From: a virus
Length of the DNA stretch: 64,000 bases
Direction: 5' to 3' (one strand)
Virus record (IMG/VR): IMGVR_UViG_3300027782_000027
Span: 62,001-126,000 of that record
The notes below the pieces were generated by a model that saw only the letters and a program-made list of their open reading frames with translations, ran no database searches and was not told the DNA's origin. A program made the position numbers and the translations under genes. Below are positions 49,636 to 58,689 of this stretch, piece after piece (the stretch's first letter is position 1; each line of letters starts with the position of its first letter).

Positions 49636-50687
49636 TGGCTTTACCAAAAATTAAAAAAACTTTACCTCTTACATACCCTCCTATTGGTTATGAAAGAAGA
49701 GAACAACTTCTTGAAGATATTAACAAGGATGGAACTTACTTGCCTAAGTCTATTTTACATGAAGATTTGGATAGGGGGTTTTTGGACTTTGTTAAAGATG
49801 ATTTAAAAACTGTTGTTGGGGGAAAGATTGTTAAGGTTGTAGATATATTAATGACAACTCAGAATTGGTCTCAATTTACACAGACTTGGGATTTTAATAA
49901 CATTGATAAAAATGTTCAACCACCAATTATTACAACAGTAAGAACTCCTGAAGTAAAATACGGGACATTACCATCATTAAGATATAACATACCAAATAGA
50001 AAACAATATTATTATGCTGCGGTTCCTACATGGGACGGACAAAGAAAAGGTATGGACATTTACACCATTCCACAACCTGTTCCTGTTGATATAAAATATT
50101 CAGTTAAAATTATCTGTAATAGAATGAGAGAATTAAATAAATTCAATCAGATTGTTATTGAAAAATTTGCATCTCGTCAGGCTTATACACAAATTAAAGG
50201 ACATTACATTCCAATAACACTTGACGAAATATCAGATGAGTCGGTTATGGATGTTGAAAAAAGAAGATATTATATACAATCGTATGCTTTCACTTTACAA
50301 GGGTTTTTAAGTGATGAAGAAGAATATGAAGTTAAACCTGCAATCAGTAGAAGTTTAATGTTAGTTGAAATAGACCGTAGAAAGAAAAAAGTTAAAAGAA
50401 AACAATACCCACCAAATCCTGACCAATATGTTTTTAATGCGAACTTTCCTATAGGTATGACTTCTTATACTCAAACATTTAATTATTCGGCCAATATTAA
50501 TATTAATGGTGATGTTAATATTAACACATATGAATTTTTAATTAATGGTTTGTATTATGGAAATGATATTACAACATTACCTGCCGGTATGATACAAATT
50601 AATACAAATGATATTTTAACTATTAATATTGTTAAAACAAATAACGCTCAATCATCGTCATTTAATTTAGTATCAACAATAGTTTAA
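49635..50687 (+). CDS. 15: Tail completion/sheath stabiliser protein, gp15-like
   Basis: The product has 350 residues (T4 gp15 272). The core PVPVDIKYSVKIICNRMREL then NKFNQIVIEKFASRQAYTQI, IPITLDEISDES and RRYYIQSYAFTLQGFLSDEE follows the gp15 layout (PIKMIYELSIFTRYEDDMFQ ... RRRIEWSLTFEVNGW). gp15 caps the sheath and tube and docks the tail to the neck. Residues ~265-350 are an added Asn/Ile/Thr-rich beta domain. The gene is translationally coupled to the zinc-ribbon gene and lies just before the sheath gene. Confidence 0.78.
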   Translation: MALPKIKKTLPLTYPPIGYERREQLLEDINKDGTYLPKSILHEDLDRGFLDFVKDDLKTVVGGKIVKVVDILMTTQNWSQFTQTWDFNNIDKNVQPPIITTVRTPEVKYGTLPSLRYNIPNRKQYYYAAVPTWDGQRKGMDIYTIPQPVPVDIKYSVKIICNRMRELNKFNQIVIEKFASRQAYTQIKGHYIPITLDEISDESVMDVEKRRYYIQSYAFTLQGFLSDEEEYEVKPAISRSLMLVEIDRRKKKVKRKQYPPNPDQYVFNANFPIGMTSYTQTFNYSANININGDVNINTYEFLINGLYYGNDITTLPAGMIQINTNDILTINIVKTNNAQSSSFNLVSTIV

Positions 50688-50833
50688 CGTTCCCCGTAGA
50701 TATCTTTTTTTTCCTCACAATTATCCCTAATTAGTTTTTCTAAAAACTTGTGAATCTTCAAACCATGTTTCATACAATAGTCCTTTAGGGTTTTATGACT
50801 GTCAGGGGATATTTTTATATTCTTAATTTCCAA
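50684..50833 (-). CDS. Small ribbon-helix-helix-like protein
   Basis: The product has 49 residues, with a TTG start at 50833 and TAA at 50684-50686. The sequence EIKNIKISPDSHKTLKDYCM and KHGLKIHKFLEKLIRDNC has the strand-helix-helix pattern of Arc/CopG-type phage RHH proteins (xxKISxxxHxxLKxxCxxxG). Dimeric RHH proteins bind DNA operators. A TATTTAT box lies 35 bases upstream on the same strand, which supports it as a gene. It converges on the gp15-like gene with a 4-base overlap. The lack of an ATG lowers certainty. Confidence 0.6.
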   Translation of the reverse strand: MEIKNIKISPDSHKTLKDYCMKHGLKIHKFLEKLIRDNCEEKKDIYGER

Positions 50834-50868
50834 GGTAGAAAAAAGGTAGAATTTATTCCTACTGATTT

Positions 50869-50875
50869 ATAAATA
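50869..50875 (-). promoter_or_regulatory. Putative late promoter (TATTTAT) of the RHH-like gene
   Basis: On the minus strand AACTATTTATAAATC, 35 bases before the TTG start. Confidence 0.4.
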
Positions 50876-50911
50876 GTTAGTGACCCCATTAGTTTTTGAT
50901 TAAAATGACAA

Positions 50912-50918
50912 TATTTAT
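50912..50918 (+). promoter_or_regulatory. Putative late promoter (TATTTAT) of the sheath gene
   Basis: CAATATTTATCAATAAATAA lies 35 bases before the sheath ATG. The leader between them is A/T-only except for a few bases. Confidence 0.6.
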
Positions 50919-50953
50919 CAATAAATAAATTTTTAAAAACATTTAAAATAAAC

Positions 50954-53900
50954 ATGGCAACATCAAACAAAGTTTTCGTCTCGCCGGGTGTATATACATC
51001 AGAAAGAGACCTATCATTTGTTTCACAAAGTGTCGGAGTTACTACTTTAGGTATAGTTGGGGAAACCTTAAAAGGTCCTGCGTTTGAACCTATATTTATC
51101 TCAAGCTACGGAGAATTTGAAACTTACTTCGGTGGTACACTTCCGGAAAAATTTGTGAACACACAAATCCCAAAATATGAAGCGGCATACATTGCTAAAT
51201 CATATTTACAACAATCAAATCAACTTTTTGTAACAAGAGTTTTAGGTTTATCAGGTTATGACGCAGGTTCTTCTTGGTCTATTACTACTGTCGCGAATGT
51301 TGATTGTAATACAGTAGGACTAACTGGAGGAACTTCGTATAGTTTTAATTTTACAGGTTCAACTGCTTCAACAACTTCAATACAGTTTACTTCAGCAGTA
51401 CCTTCAGTAATTTCAGGTAATACTTACTACTCAAATAATTACACAGCATTAGATGGAACTAATTCATCAATATTGTCAGATTTAAGAAATCAGATATCAA
51501 GTATTTTATCAAGTAATTCATTATCAGCATCATCGGCGTATTATTTCGGACCTGTTTCAGGGACTCAAGTTAATGCGAATGTTGTTGCTGGTTTAACTGC
51601 TGCGACAAACGTATTTGATGTAGATAGTATCAGCGCATCAACAATAGATTATTGTTCAAGTGTAAACGACACTTGGTTCTACGCTAACTTTGTACCACCT
51701 GCAACAGGTGAGGCATATTACGGAAATTCTTTTTATAGTAGAATCGGTTCTTTATCAGGAACTGCATTTGGAACCTCTGGAAGTTTTACAGGAACTGTTT
51801 CAGGGTTTTATTATGGATTTTCAGGTTTAACTTATTCAGGATATAATGATTTAGTAATTGCGACACTTCGTTCAAGAGGTGTTACTAATTATTCATCAAC
51901 TCAACATGGTCCTGATTATCAAGTAACTGGAACATCTAACGTTCAAATGGTTTGTACTGGAAGTTACTCAGCGGTAACACAAAATCCATTTGCAACATTT
52001 GTAATTTCAGGTTTAAGTTACGACTCTACGTCGTTTAGTTTTGAAACTTCGTTTACACCGTCAAATGCTAACTTTATAACTAAAGTATTTGGAGTTGAAA
52101 ACTTCGCTAAAGACCAAACTGAAGTTCCTTTATTTACTGAAGAAAGATATTCTACGTTATTATCTTATGGATATAATAAAGGATTTATTAGAGGTTTAAA
52201 TTGTTCTTTAACTGCTTTACCTGAAGCTAGAAATAATAGTGTGGATTCAATTGCATATTATTTAGAGAGATATCAAACACCTCAATCACCATGGGTTGTT
52301 TCAGAATTACGTGGTAATTTAGTTTATAGATTATTCAGAGCAATTACAATTTCTGACGGAAATGACGCTAACGCTGAAATTAAAATTTCAATCGCAAACA
52401 TTTCATTTAACAACGGAACATTTGATTTGATTGTTAGAGATTTCTTTGACACGGATTCTAACCCTGTTGTTTTGGAGAAATTTACTAATTGTAGTATTAA
52501 TCCTGGTGAAAATAACTACATCGCTAAAAAAGTTGGTAGTTCAGATGGTGAGTTTGCAATTAAGTCGAAATTTATAATGGTTGAAGTTAACACGGAAGCT
52601 CCGGTTGACGCACTTCCTTGTGGATTTGAAGGTTTTGAAACTCGTAAATACACAGGTGCTAAATCACCATTCCAAATTTATAAGACAAAGTATGATTACC
52701 CAGGTGAAGTTATTTATAACCCACCATTCGGAACTACTTCAGGTGCTGATAACTCTGTACAAAGTTCAGGTGATAATATAAGAAGAACTTACTTAGGTAT
52801 TTCTTCAGCAGTGGCGTTCTCGTCGGATTCACCGGGTTATGACCCAGATTTCTTCCAATACAAAGGAATGCCAAATCCAACAACAACTACTTGTACTGAA
52901 GCAAATCATGTAACTTGGGGATTACAAACTAAAGGTTTCCACATGGATAGTGGAGCAACTTCAGTAACTATTGCAAATGTTTACTCAAATAGTGGACAAA
53001 CAGCGTTTTATGTTGGGGCGGGAGCGTTTAGTTCTGAACCTACTTCACAAACTAGTCCATATTACTTCTTATACTCTCGTAAGTTTACTTTCTTGGTACA
53101 AGGTGGTTTTGACGGATGGGATATCTATCGTGAATACAGAACAAATGCTGACCGTTACAGATTAGGTAATACTGGTTACAAGCAAGGAGCGTTAGCGGGT
53201 TGTGTACCTTACACAGATGCAACAGGATGGGGAGCGTTTAAACAAATCACAGTTGGTGATAACACTGTTGATTACGCAAACACTGACTATTACGCATACC
53301 TATTAGGTGTTCAACAATTTGCAAATCCTGAGGTAACAAATATCAACGTGTTAGTAACACCTGGTATTGATTATGTTAACAATGGTGATTTAGTTGAACA
53401 AGTAATTGATGTTGTTGAGAACGACAGAGCGGATTCAATCTATATCTGTACGAGTCCTGACTTCAACTTGTTACAACCATCAACTTCAATGGATAATTTA
53501 ATTTACCCACAAGAGGCGGTTGATAACTTGGAAAATACTAATATCGATTCTAACTACACCGCAACTTACTACCCATGGGTTCTTACTCGTGATACAGTAA
53601 ATAACACTCAAATTTATATTCCAGCAACTGCTGAAGCGACAAGAAATTTCGCCTTAACAGACAACATCGCGTTCCCTTGGTTCGCAACCGCTGGTTATAC
53701 AAGAGGTGTGGTAAACGCAGTTAGAGCTCGTAAGAGATTAACTCAAGAAGATAGAGACACTCTTTACAAAGGAAGAATTAACCCAATTGCTACATTCAAC
53801 GACGTTGGAACAGTTATTTGGGGTAATAAAACTCTTCAAATCAGAGAGTCAGCTCTTGACAGAATTAACGTAAGAAGATTGTTATTACAAGCTCGTAAGT

Positions 53901-54169
53901 TGATTTCAGCAGTAGCCGTAAGATTATTGTTCGAACAAAACGACAACTTGGTAAGACAACAGTTCTTAGATTCTGTTAATCCAATCTTAGATGCAATTCG
54001 TAGAGACAGAGGTTTATATGACTTCAGAGTTACTGTTCAAAATACACCTGAAGACTTAGATGCTAACCAAATGGTAGGTAAGATTTACATCAAACCAACT
54101 AAAGCTCTTGAATTCATTGACATTGAGTTCTTAATCACTCCAACAGGAGCGTCGTTTGAAAACATCTAA
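50954..54169 (+). CDS. 18: Tail sheath protein, T4 gp18-like
   Basis: The product has 1071 residues (T4 gp18 659). The N-terminus VFVSPGVYTSERDLSFVSQS then IVGETLKGPAFEPIFISSYG and the C-terminus NPIATFNDVGTVIWGNKTLQ, NVRRLLLQARKLISAVAVRL and IYIKPTKALEFIDIEFLIT are typical of contractile sheaths. Residues ~105-385 are a Ser/Thr/Gly/Tyr-rich beta insertion, and another variable part lies at ~560-760; these would project from the sheath surface. The sheath contracts around the tube to drive DNA entry. A terminator follows. Confidence 0.95.
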   Translation: MATSNKVFVSPGVYTSERDLSFVSQSVGVTTLGIVGETLKGPAFEPIFISSYGEFETYFGGTLPEKFVNTQIPKYEAAYIAKSYLQQSNQLFVTRVLGLSGYDAGSSWSITTVANVDCNTVGLTGGTSYSFNFTGSTASTTSIQFTSAVPSVISGNTYYSNNYTALDGTNSSILSDLRNQISSILSSNSLSASSAYYFGPVSGTQVNANVVAGLTAATNVFDVDSISASTIDYCSSVNDTWFYANFVPPATGEAYYGNSFYSRIGSLSGTAFGTSGSFTGTVSGFYYGFSGLTYSGYNDLVIATLRSRGVTNYSSTQHGPDYQVTGTSNVQMVCTGSYSAVTQNPFATFVISGLSYDSTSFSFETSFTPSNANFITKVFGVENFAKDQTEVPLFTEERYSTLLSYGYNKGFIRGLNCSLTALPEARNNSVDSIAYYLERYQTPQSPWVVSELRGNLVYRLFRAITISDGNDANAEIKISIANISFNNGTFDLIVRDFFDTDSNPVVLEKFTNCSINPGENNYIAKKVGSSDGEFAIKSKFIMVEVNTEAPVDALPCGFEGFETRKYTGAKSPFQIYKTKYDYPGEVIYNPPFGTTSGADNSVQSSGDNIRRTYLGISSAVAFSSDSPGYDPDFFQYKGMPNPTTTTCTEANHVTWGLQTKGFHMDSGATSVTIANVYSNSGQTAFYVGAGAFSSEPTSQTSPYYFLYSRKFTFLVQGGFDGWDIYREYRTNADRYRLGNTGYKQGALAGCVPYTDATGWGAFKQITVGDNTVDYANTDYYAYLLGVQQFANPEVTNINVLVTPGIDYVNNGDLVEQVIDVVENDRADSIYICTSPDFNLLQPSTSMDNLIYPQEAVDNLENTNIDSNYTATYYPWVLTRDTVNNTQIYIPATAEATRNFALTDNIAFPWFATAGYTRGVVNAVRARKRLTQEDRDTLYKGRINPIATFNDVGTVIWGNKTLQIRESALDRINVRRLLLQARKLISAVAVRLLFEQNDNLVRQQFLDSVNPILDAIRRDRGLYDFRVTVQNTPEDLDANQMVGKIYIKPTKALEFIDIEFLITPTGASFENI

Positions 54170-54186
54170 TCAACGATAAAATAATT

Positions 54187-54215
54187 GAAAACCCTCACGA
54201 AAGTGGGGGTTTTTA
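54187..54215 (+). terminator. Rho-independent terminator after the sheath gene
   Basis: ACCCTCAC-GAAA-GTGGGGGT with a GNRA-type loop and a T run (one G-T pair). Confidence 0.85.
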
Positions 54216-54225
54216 TTTTACATAA

Positions 54226-54232
54226 TATTTAT
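54226..54232 (+). promoter_or_regulatory. Putative late promoter (TATTTAT), 4 bases from the start codon
   Basis: AATATTTAT-AGAT-ATG directly after the sheath terminator. Confidence 0.6.
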
Positions 54233-54236
54233 AGAT

Positions 54237-55052
54237 ATGAAAATATTTTTAGTAGAAGAATTTGATGAAGAAATCACACCCGATTTAAAATATTACGCTT
54301 TTGACTGGGACGATAATATTCTTACAATGCCGACACAAATAATACTTCGTACAGAGGATAATGAAGAAGTTGGTATGTCAACTGAAGACTTTGCGGAATA
54401 TCGTGTTAAGGTTGGAGTTGAACCTTTTGAATATAAGAAAAAAACTGTTGTAGGGTTTGCTGACGACCCGTTTAGGAACTTTGGGACTAAAGGCGATAAA
54501 AGATTCATCATTGACTCTATGATGGCAAAACCAGGTCCTGCATGGGATGATTTTGAAGAAGCAATTAATGGGGGTTCTATTTTTTCAATAGTTACTGCAA
54601 GGGGACACTCACCATTGGCTTTACGTAGGGCAATTGAAAATATGATTGAAACTAATTTTAAGGGAATATCTAAAAAAGAATTGGTTAAAAATTTAAGAAA
54701 ATTTAGAAAGTTTGCGGGTGAAGAGGATATGAAGGATAAAGAACTTATAAATGCTTATATGGATATGAATAAGTATTATCCTGTAACATTCGGAGCCGGG
54801 TCAGCACAAAGTCCTGAGGTTGGTAAAGTCGCAGCTTTAAAAGAATTTCAACAATATGTAAAATATTTAGCTGGTAGATTAAATAAACCAATAATGTTTA
54901 AAGATGATATTAGTAATAGATTCATACCTAAAATAGGATTTTCAGATGATGATTTAAGAAATCTGGAAAAAGTTAAAGATGAATTATCTAAAGACCCAGA
55001 AAATATTATTCAAACAATATCAACACATGGAGGAGAAAAGAAATTATACTAA
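54237..55052 (+). CDS. HAD-superfamily hydrolase-like protein between sheath and tube genes
   Basis: The product has 271 residues. HAD motif I is AFDWDDNILTMP (Asp23, Asp25), motif II IFSIVTARGHSP (Thr in VTARG), and a late acidic pair IGFSDDDLRN may be motif IV. Between them are helical caps (GISKKELVKNLRKFRKFAGE). The catalytic Asp residues are intact, so a phosphatase or nucleotidase is plausible. The start MKIFLVEEFDEE contains LVE, a possible prohead-protease site. Its place within the tail operon, with a private late promoter, is unusual for a metabolic enzyme. Confidence 0.75.
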   Translation: MKIFLVEEFDEEITPDLKYYAFDWDDNILTMPTQIILRTEDNEEVGMSTEDFAEYRVKVGVEPFEYKKKTVVGFADDPFRNFGTKGDKRFIIDSMMAKPGPAWDDFEEAINGGSIFSIVTARGHSPLALRRAIENMIETNFKGISKKELVKNLRKFRKFAGEEDMKDKELINAYMDMNKYYPVTFGAGSAQSPEVGKVAALKEFQQYVKYLAGRLNKPIMFKDDISNRFIPKIGFSDDDLRNLEKVKDELSKDPENIIQTISTHGGEKKLY

Positions 55053-55127
55053 TATTTATAAACTGGACTTATAGCAAGTTTGACTAAAAAAAAGTTTAAA
55101 GTAAATAGAAAAATATTTAGTTGACAC

Positions 55128-55134
55128 TATTTAT
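55128..55134 (+). promoter_or_regulatory. Putative late promoter (TATTTAT) of the tail tube gene
   Basis: CACTATTTATAATAAAATAA lies 34 bases before the ATG at 55169. The 55053-55168 gap otherwise holds only A/T-rich sequence. Confidence 0.55.
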
Positions 55135-55168
55135 AATAAAATAAAAGAAAATTTAAAAACAAAATGAT

Positions 55169-55657
55169 ATGGCTGATTTACTGATGAAAATGCCTTTTCC
55201 GTATGAACCCAAAAAGAAAAATAGATTTATTCTAAGATTTCCTTCTGAATTGGGTATAAACGAATGGTTTGTAGAAACAACAAATAGACCTAAAATAACA
55301 ATTGGAAGTATTGATATTCCTTTTCTAAACACTAAAAGATATGTTGCAGGAAAATACGAATGGGGAACTATCGGTGTTACACTACGTGACCCAATTGGAC
55401 CTTCAGCGGCTCAAGCAATGATGGAATGGGTTCGTTTACACGCTGAATCAGTAACGGGTCGTATGGGTTACGCGGCAGGATATAAGAAAGACGTTGAACT
55501 TGAAATGTTAGACCCGACAGGCGTTGTTATTGAAAAGTGGTCTTTAATCCAATGTTTCTTGACTGACGTTGATTTTGGTTCTCTTGGTTATGCAGACGAC
55601 GCATTAGCTAATATTACATTAACACTTCGTCCTGACTATTGTGTATTACTTTACTAA
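55169..55657 (+). CDS. 19: Tail tube protein, T4 gp19-like
   Basis: The product has 162 residues (T4 gp19 163). It has the family layout: KKNRFILRFPSELGINEWFV, RPKITIGSIDIPFLNTKRYV, WGTIGVTLRDPIGPSAAQAM, then ELEMLDPTGVVIEKWSLIQC and ITLTLRPDYCVLLY. Hexamers stack into the inner tail tube. A second ATG five bases upstream is out of frame, so the start at 55169 is used. Confidence 0.95.
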   Translation: MADLLMKMPFPYEPKKKNRFILRFPSELGINEWFVETTNRPKITIGSIDIPFLNTKRYVAGKYEWGTIGVTLRDPIGPSAAQAMMEWVRLHAESVTGRMGYAAGYKKDVELEMLDPTGVVIEKWSLIQCFLTDVDFGSLGYADDALANITLTLRPDYCVLLY

Positions 55658-55681
55658 TACTATTACAAATATTATAATAAG

Positions 55682-55705
55682 ACCCACAGAAATGTGGGTT
55701 TTTTA
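55682..55705 (+). terminator. Rho-independent terminator after the tube gene
   Basis: ACCCACA-GAAA-TGTGGGT with a GNRA-type loop and a T run. Confidence 0.88.
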
Positions 55706-55751
55706 TTTACAATAAATTAAACTATTATATGTTATAAACAAAAACGAATTT

Positions 55752-56504
55752 ATGGAAGAACAGAATATTAACCAAACTAATTTTAATTTACCACATGATG
55801 TATTAACTTTACCAAGTGGAGGTAAATTTTATAAAAACAAAAAAAAATCGGTTAAAGTTGGTTTTTTAACTGCTGCTGACGAAAATATTTTGGCAAGCGC
55901 TTCTAATATGTCTGGAGACCAAGTTATCCAACAATTAATTCGGGCTAAAGTTTATGAACCTGATTTGAAGGTTGACGATATGTTAGAAGGTGATATTGAA
56001 GCGATTTTAGTTTTTTTAAGAAATACTGCGTTTGGTCCTGAATATAACGTTAATTTAACTGACCCTGAAACAGGTAATAAATTTGAATCAACTTTTTCTT
56101 TGGATGAGTTAAATTTTTCTAAACCCGAAGTTGACCCTGATGAAAATGGACACTACACTGCAACACTTCCAAAAAGTGGAAAAACCGTAAAATTAAAATT
56201 ATTAACTTTTGGTGATAAAAAAGAATTATCGGATAGAGAAAATTCATATCCCAAAAACATGGTAACACCTAAAGTTACTTGGAGATTATTAAAACAAATT
56301 ATTAGTATTGATAATAATGAAGACAAAACAGAAATTGCTAAATTTGTTGAAAAAATGCCAATAATGGATTCTAAATTCATTACCAATTTTATAAACAAAA
56401 ATCAACCGTCATTAGACTTAATCAAAGAAATTATAGCCCCATCTGGAAAAAGTGTACTCACGCGAGTTACCTTTGGGGCGGAGTTTTTTCGTCCTTTCTT
56501 CTGA
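55752..56504 (+). CDS. T4_baseplate family protein (gp26-like) / tail assembly protein
   Basis: The product has 250 residues. The N-terminus FNLPHDVLTLPSGGKFYKNK and VGFLTAADENILAS, then ILVFLRNTAFGPEYNVNLTD and a C-terminus ending FGAEFFRPFF, match the pfam T4_baseplate (gp26-like) pattern found just before tape measures in many contractile phages. The usual Cys pairs of the C-terminal ribbon are missing. Its stop lies within an overlapping +1 frame that continues for 47 codons, so it may be the shorter product of a frameshift pair. No TATTTAT box is visible. Confidence 0.72.
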   Translation: MEEQNINQTNFNLPHDVLTLPSGGKFYKNKKKSVKVGFLTAADENILASASNMSGDQVIQQLIRAKVYEPDLKVDDMLEGDIEAILVFLRNTAFGPEYNVNLTDPETGNKFESTFSLDELNFSKPEVDPDENGHYTATLPKSGKTVKLKLLTFGDKKELSDRENSYPKNMVTPKVTWRLLKQIISIDNNEDKTEIAKFVEKMPIMDSKFITNFINKNQPSLDLIKEIIAPSGKSVLTRVTFGAEFFRPFF

Positions 56505-56646
56505 TTATACCAAACATCTTTTAGACCAATATCTTTTATTGAGTAGGTTTTTACATATTCCGTATTCGGATTTTATGTTAATCCCTACGTCTCATCGTAC
56601 TTATTTGGTTAATACTGTCATAGAAATGAATACTCCTAAAAGTTAA
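56452..56646 (+). CDS. Overlapping small tail-assembly ORF, possibly made by frameshift
   Basis: The frame encodes up to 64 residues from a GTG at 56452 and overlaps the previous gene by 53 bases in the +1 frame. The part after the overlap, SDYTKHLLDQYLLLSRFLHI and PYSDFMLIPTSHRTYLVNTV then IEMNTPKS, looks like the short helical proteins (or C-terminal extensions) that precede tape measures. The only ATG in frame is far inside. A T-run (GAGTTTTTTCG, ~56487) in the overlap could allow slippage. It is either a separate gene with a weak start or the extension of a chaperone-like fusion. Confidence 0.55.
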   Translation: MYSRELPLGRSFFVLSSDYTKHLLDQYLLLSRFLHIPYSDFMLIPTSHRTYLVNTVIEMNTPKS

Positions 56647-56654
56647 ACCTAAAG

Positions 56655-56661
56655 TATTTAT
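56655..56661 (+). promoter_or_regulatory. Putative late promoter (TATTTAT) of the tape measure gene
   Basis: AAAGTATTTATTTAAAAAA lies 13 bases before the ATG at 56675. Confidence 0.55.
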
Positions 56662-56674
56662 TTAAAAAATACGT

Positions 56675-58672
56675 ATGTTACTAGAAGATGCTTCAAAAAA
56701 AATTGCCTTAGACGCTGAGGAAACTAAACTTATAGGTTCTAATTTACTTGATTTAGCAGCAAATATTAGTAACGTACTAAAACCAGCTCAAGATTTAATC
56801 GTTAGTTTTGCTGAGGTAGGTAAAAGAATTGGGGAAGCTGACAAAGGTGCATTTCAGTTGGTCGGAAAAATGGGGTTAAATGAAAAGGCCGCTGAAAGAA
56901 TTAAAAGAACTTTTGGTGAAGCGTATAATGAATTAGGTTTAATTGGTGCTGATTTTGGAACTTTCGTTAAAACACAAGAAGAATTTAACACCGCGACAGG
57001 ACGTAATGTAATTCTAACAAAAGAAAATTTAAAAGACTTAATTTCTACTAATAAAGTTACAGGAGTTGCCTCGGCAACTTTATTAACAAGTTTTCAAAAC
57101 GCTGGTTTTTCAATGTCACAAATTAGTACAAATATGGAGAAAGTGGTTACACTTGCTTCAAGTATGGGGGTTAATAGTCAGGTTGTGTCTAAATCTGTAA
57201 CTGAAAATTTAGAAAAATTAAATAAATTTGGTTTTGGTAATGGGGTGGAAGGTTTGGCAAAAATGGCGGCAAAGGCAGCATCTATGAGAATAGACATGAA
57301 ATCAGCCTTTGCAGTTGCGGATGACATCTTCTCGAGAGGACCGGAGGCTGCTATAGAAATTTCTGCGACTCTACAACGGATGGGTGCAACATCAGGGGCG
57401 TTACTTGACCCATTAAAACTTATGGATTTGGCTCAAAACAATATTCCTGAGTTACAGAACCAACTTGTTGATTTATCTAAACAATATACAGTATTTAACG
57501 AAGATACTAAACAATTTGAAATCATGCCAGGTGCCAGAAAGCAATTGAATGAAGTTGCAAAATCTTTAGGTATGAGTTATGATGAATTTGCTAGAATGTC
57601 TTTGGAAAGTTCAAAAATGGAAAAAAAACTTTCTGAAATTGATTTTAGCCGATTTAACATGAATATGACTGAAGAACAAAAATCTTTGATTACAAACATG
57701 GCAGAAATGAATACTCAGGGTGAGTATGTTGTTAAAGTAAAAGATGAAAAAGGTGTTGAAATTGAAAAAGCTATAAGTGAATTAAACCAAGGTGATTTAG
57801 AAGAACTACAAAAACAAACTTTAACTGAAGGTGAAAAAATGTATGATATCGCTTCACAAAGTTTGAGTCAACTTGAAAGAATTGGGAATTTACAAGAAAC
57901 TTTTGCTAATTCTTATAGTACTATGTTGGCAACAAGTGAATATGGAAATACCTACTTACAAACATTAGTTGCGGGTAATGAAAAATTATATGGTGTAAAT
58001 GACGCTTCAAAAAATGAAACTTTAAAACTTTTTAATTTAAATAATGAGGCCATGAAGCAAAGTAATGCTGATATTGCAAATTTAACTAAATTAGCTCTTG
58101 AAAAAGCTCAAGAGGGAAAATTTGCTGAATCTGCGGTTCTTTTTAAAGAACTTGGTGAACAAAGTTTTGGTCAAATGAAAAAAGGTTTGGACGCGAGCTA
58201 CCAAGACAAAACTGTTGTAAGTATCCTAACTGACGCTGGAATTAATGTAATAGCTAAAACAGGCGCGGAATTAGTTAACACTTTTGTAAATTTTTTAAAA
58301 ACTGGAGATTTAACTAGCTTTATACCTAAAAAAGACATTGCAATCACCGCTGACGGAATGCACTACTCTTTAGATAAAGGTGATATGTTGATGGCACTTA
58401 ACCAAGAAAAATTAGCTTCCGCAATCGGAGCATCATCACCTTCACCAATCTTACCAACTGCGGTTGAAAATAATTACGCTTCTAATGAAGTAAAAAAAGA
58501 ATCAACTCCAAAAGAACTTAATGTGAATATAAACTTTACACATGAGTCTAAAGGTGCTGATATAAATGTTGCTCAAGAATTTTCAAAATCTTTAAGAGAT
58601 AATACATCATTACAACAACAACTTGTTCAACAGATAAGTGAAAATATTAAAAACTACGGTTTGACTGCCTGA
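56675..58672 (+). CDS. Tape measure protein
   Basis: The product has 665 residues, mainly helical and rich in Ala, Ser, Asn and Lys, with no long hydrophobic membrane segment apart from weak ones (GASSALLTSF-like stretches near 140-160). The pattern (VTGVASATLLTSFQNAGFSM, LAKMAAKAASMRIDMKSAFA, ISATLQRMGATSGALLDPLK) recalls tape measures of marine T4-like phages, and position after tube and gp26-like genes supports the call. The protein sets tail length and is ejected with DNA. T4 gp29 is of similar size (590). Confidence 0.75.
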   Translation: MLLEDASKKIALDAEETKLIGSNLLDLAANISNVLKPAQDLIVSFAEVGKRIGEADKGAFQLVGKMGLNEKAAERIKRTFGEAYNELGLIGADFGTFVKTQEEFNTATGRNVILTKENLKDLISTNKVTGVASATLLTSFQNAGFSMSQISTNMEKVVTLASSMGVNSQVVSKSVTENLEKLNKFGFGNGVEGLAKMAAKAASMRIDMKSAFAVADDIFSRGPEAAIEISATLQRMGATSGALLDPLKLMDLAQNNIPELQNQLVDLSKQYTVFNEDTKQFEIMPGARKQLNEVAKSLGMSYDEFARMSLESSKMEKKLSEIDFSRFNMNMTEEQKSLITNMAEMNTQGEYVVKVKDEKGVEIEKAISELNQGDLEELQKQTLTEGEKMYDIASQSLSQLERIGNLQETFANSYSTMLATSEYGNTYLQTLVAGNEKLYGVNDASKNETLKLFNLNNEAMKQSNADIANLTKLALEKAQEGKFAESAVLFKELGEQSFGQMKKGLDASYQDKTVVSILTDAGINVIAKTGAELVNTFVNFLKTGDLTSFIPKKDIAITADGMHYSLDKGDMLMALNQEKLASAIGASSPSPILPTAVENNYASNEVKKESTPKELNVNINFTHESKGADINVAQEFSKSLRDNTSLQQQLVQQISENIKNYGLTA

Positions 58673-58689
58673 TAAAATCTGTTTCATTC

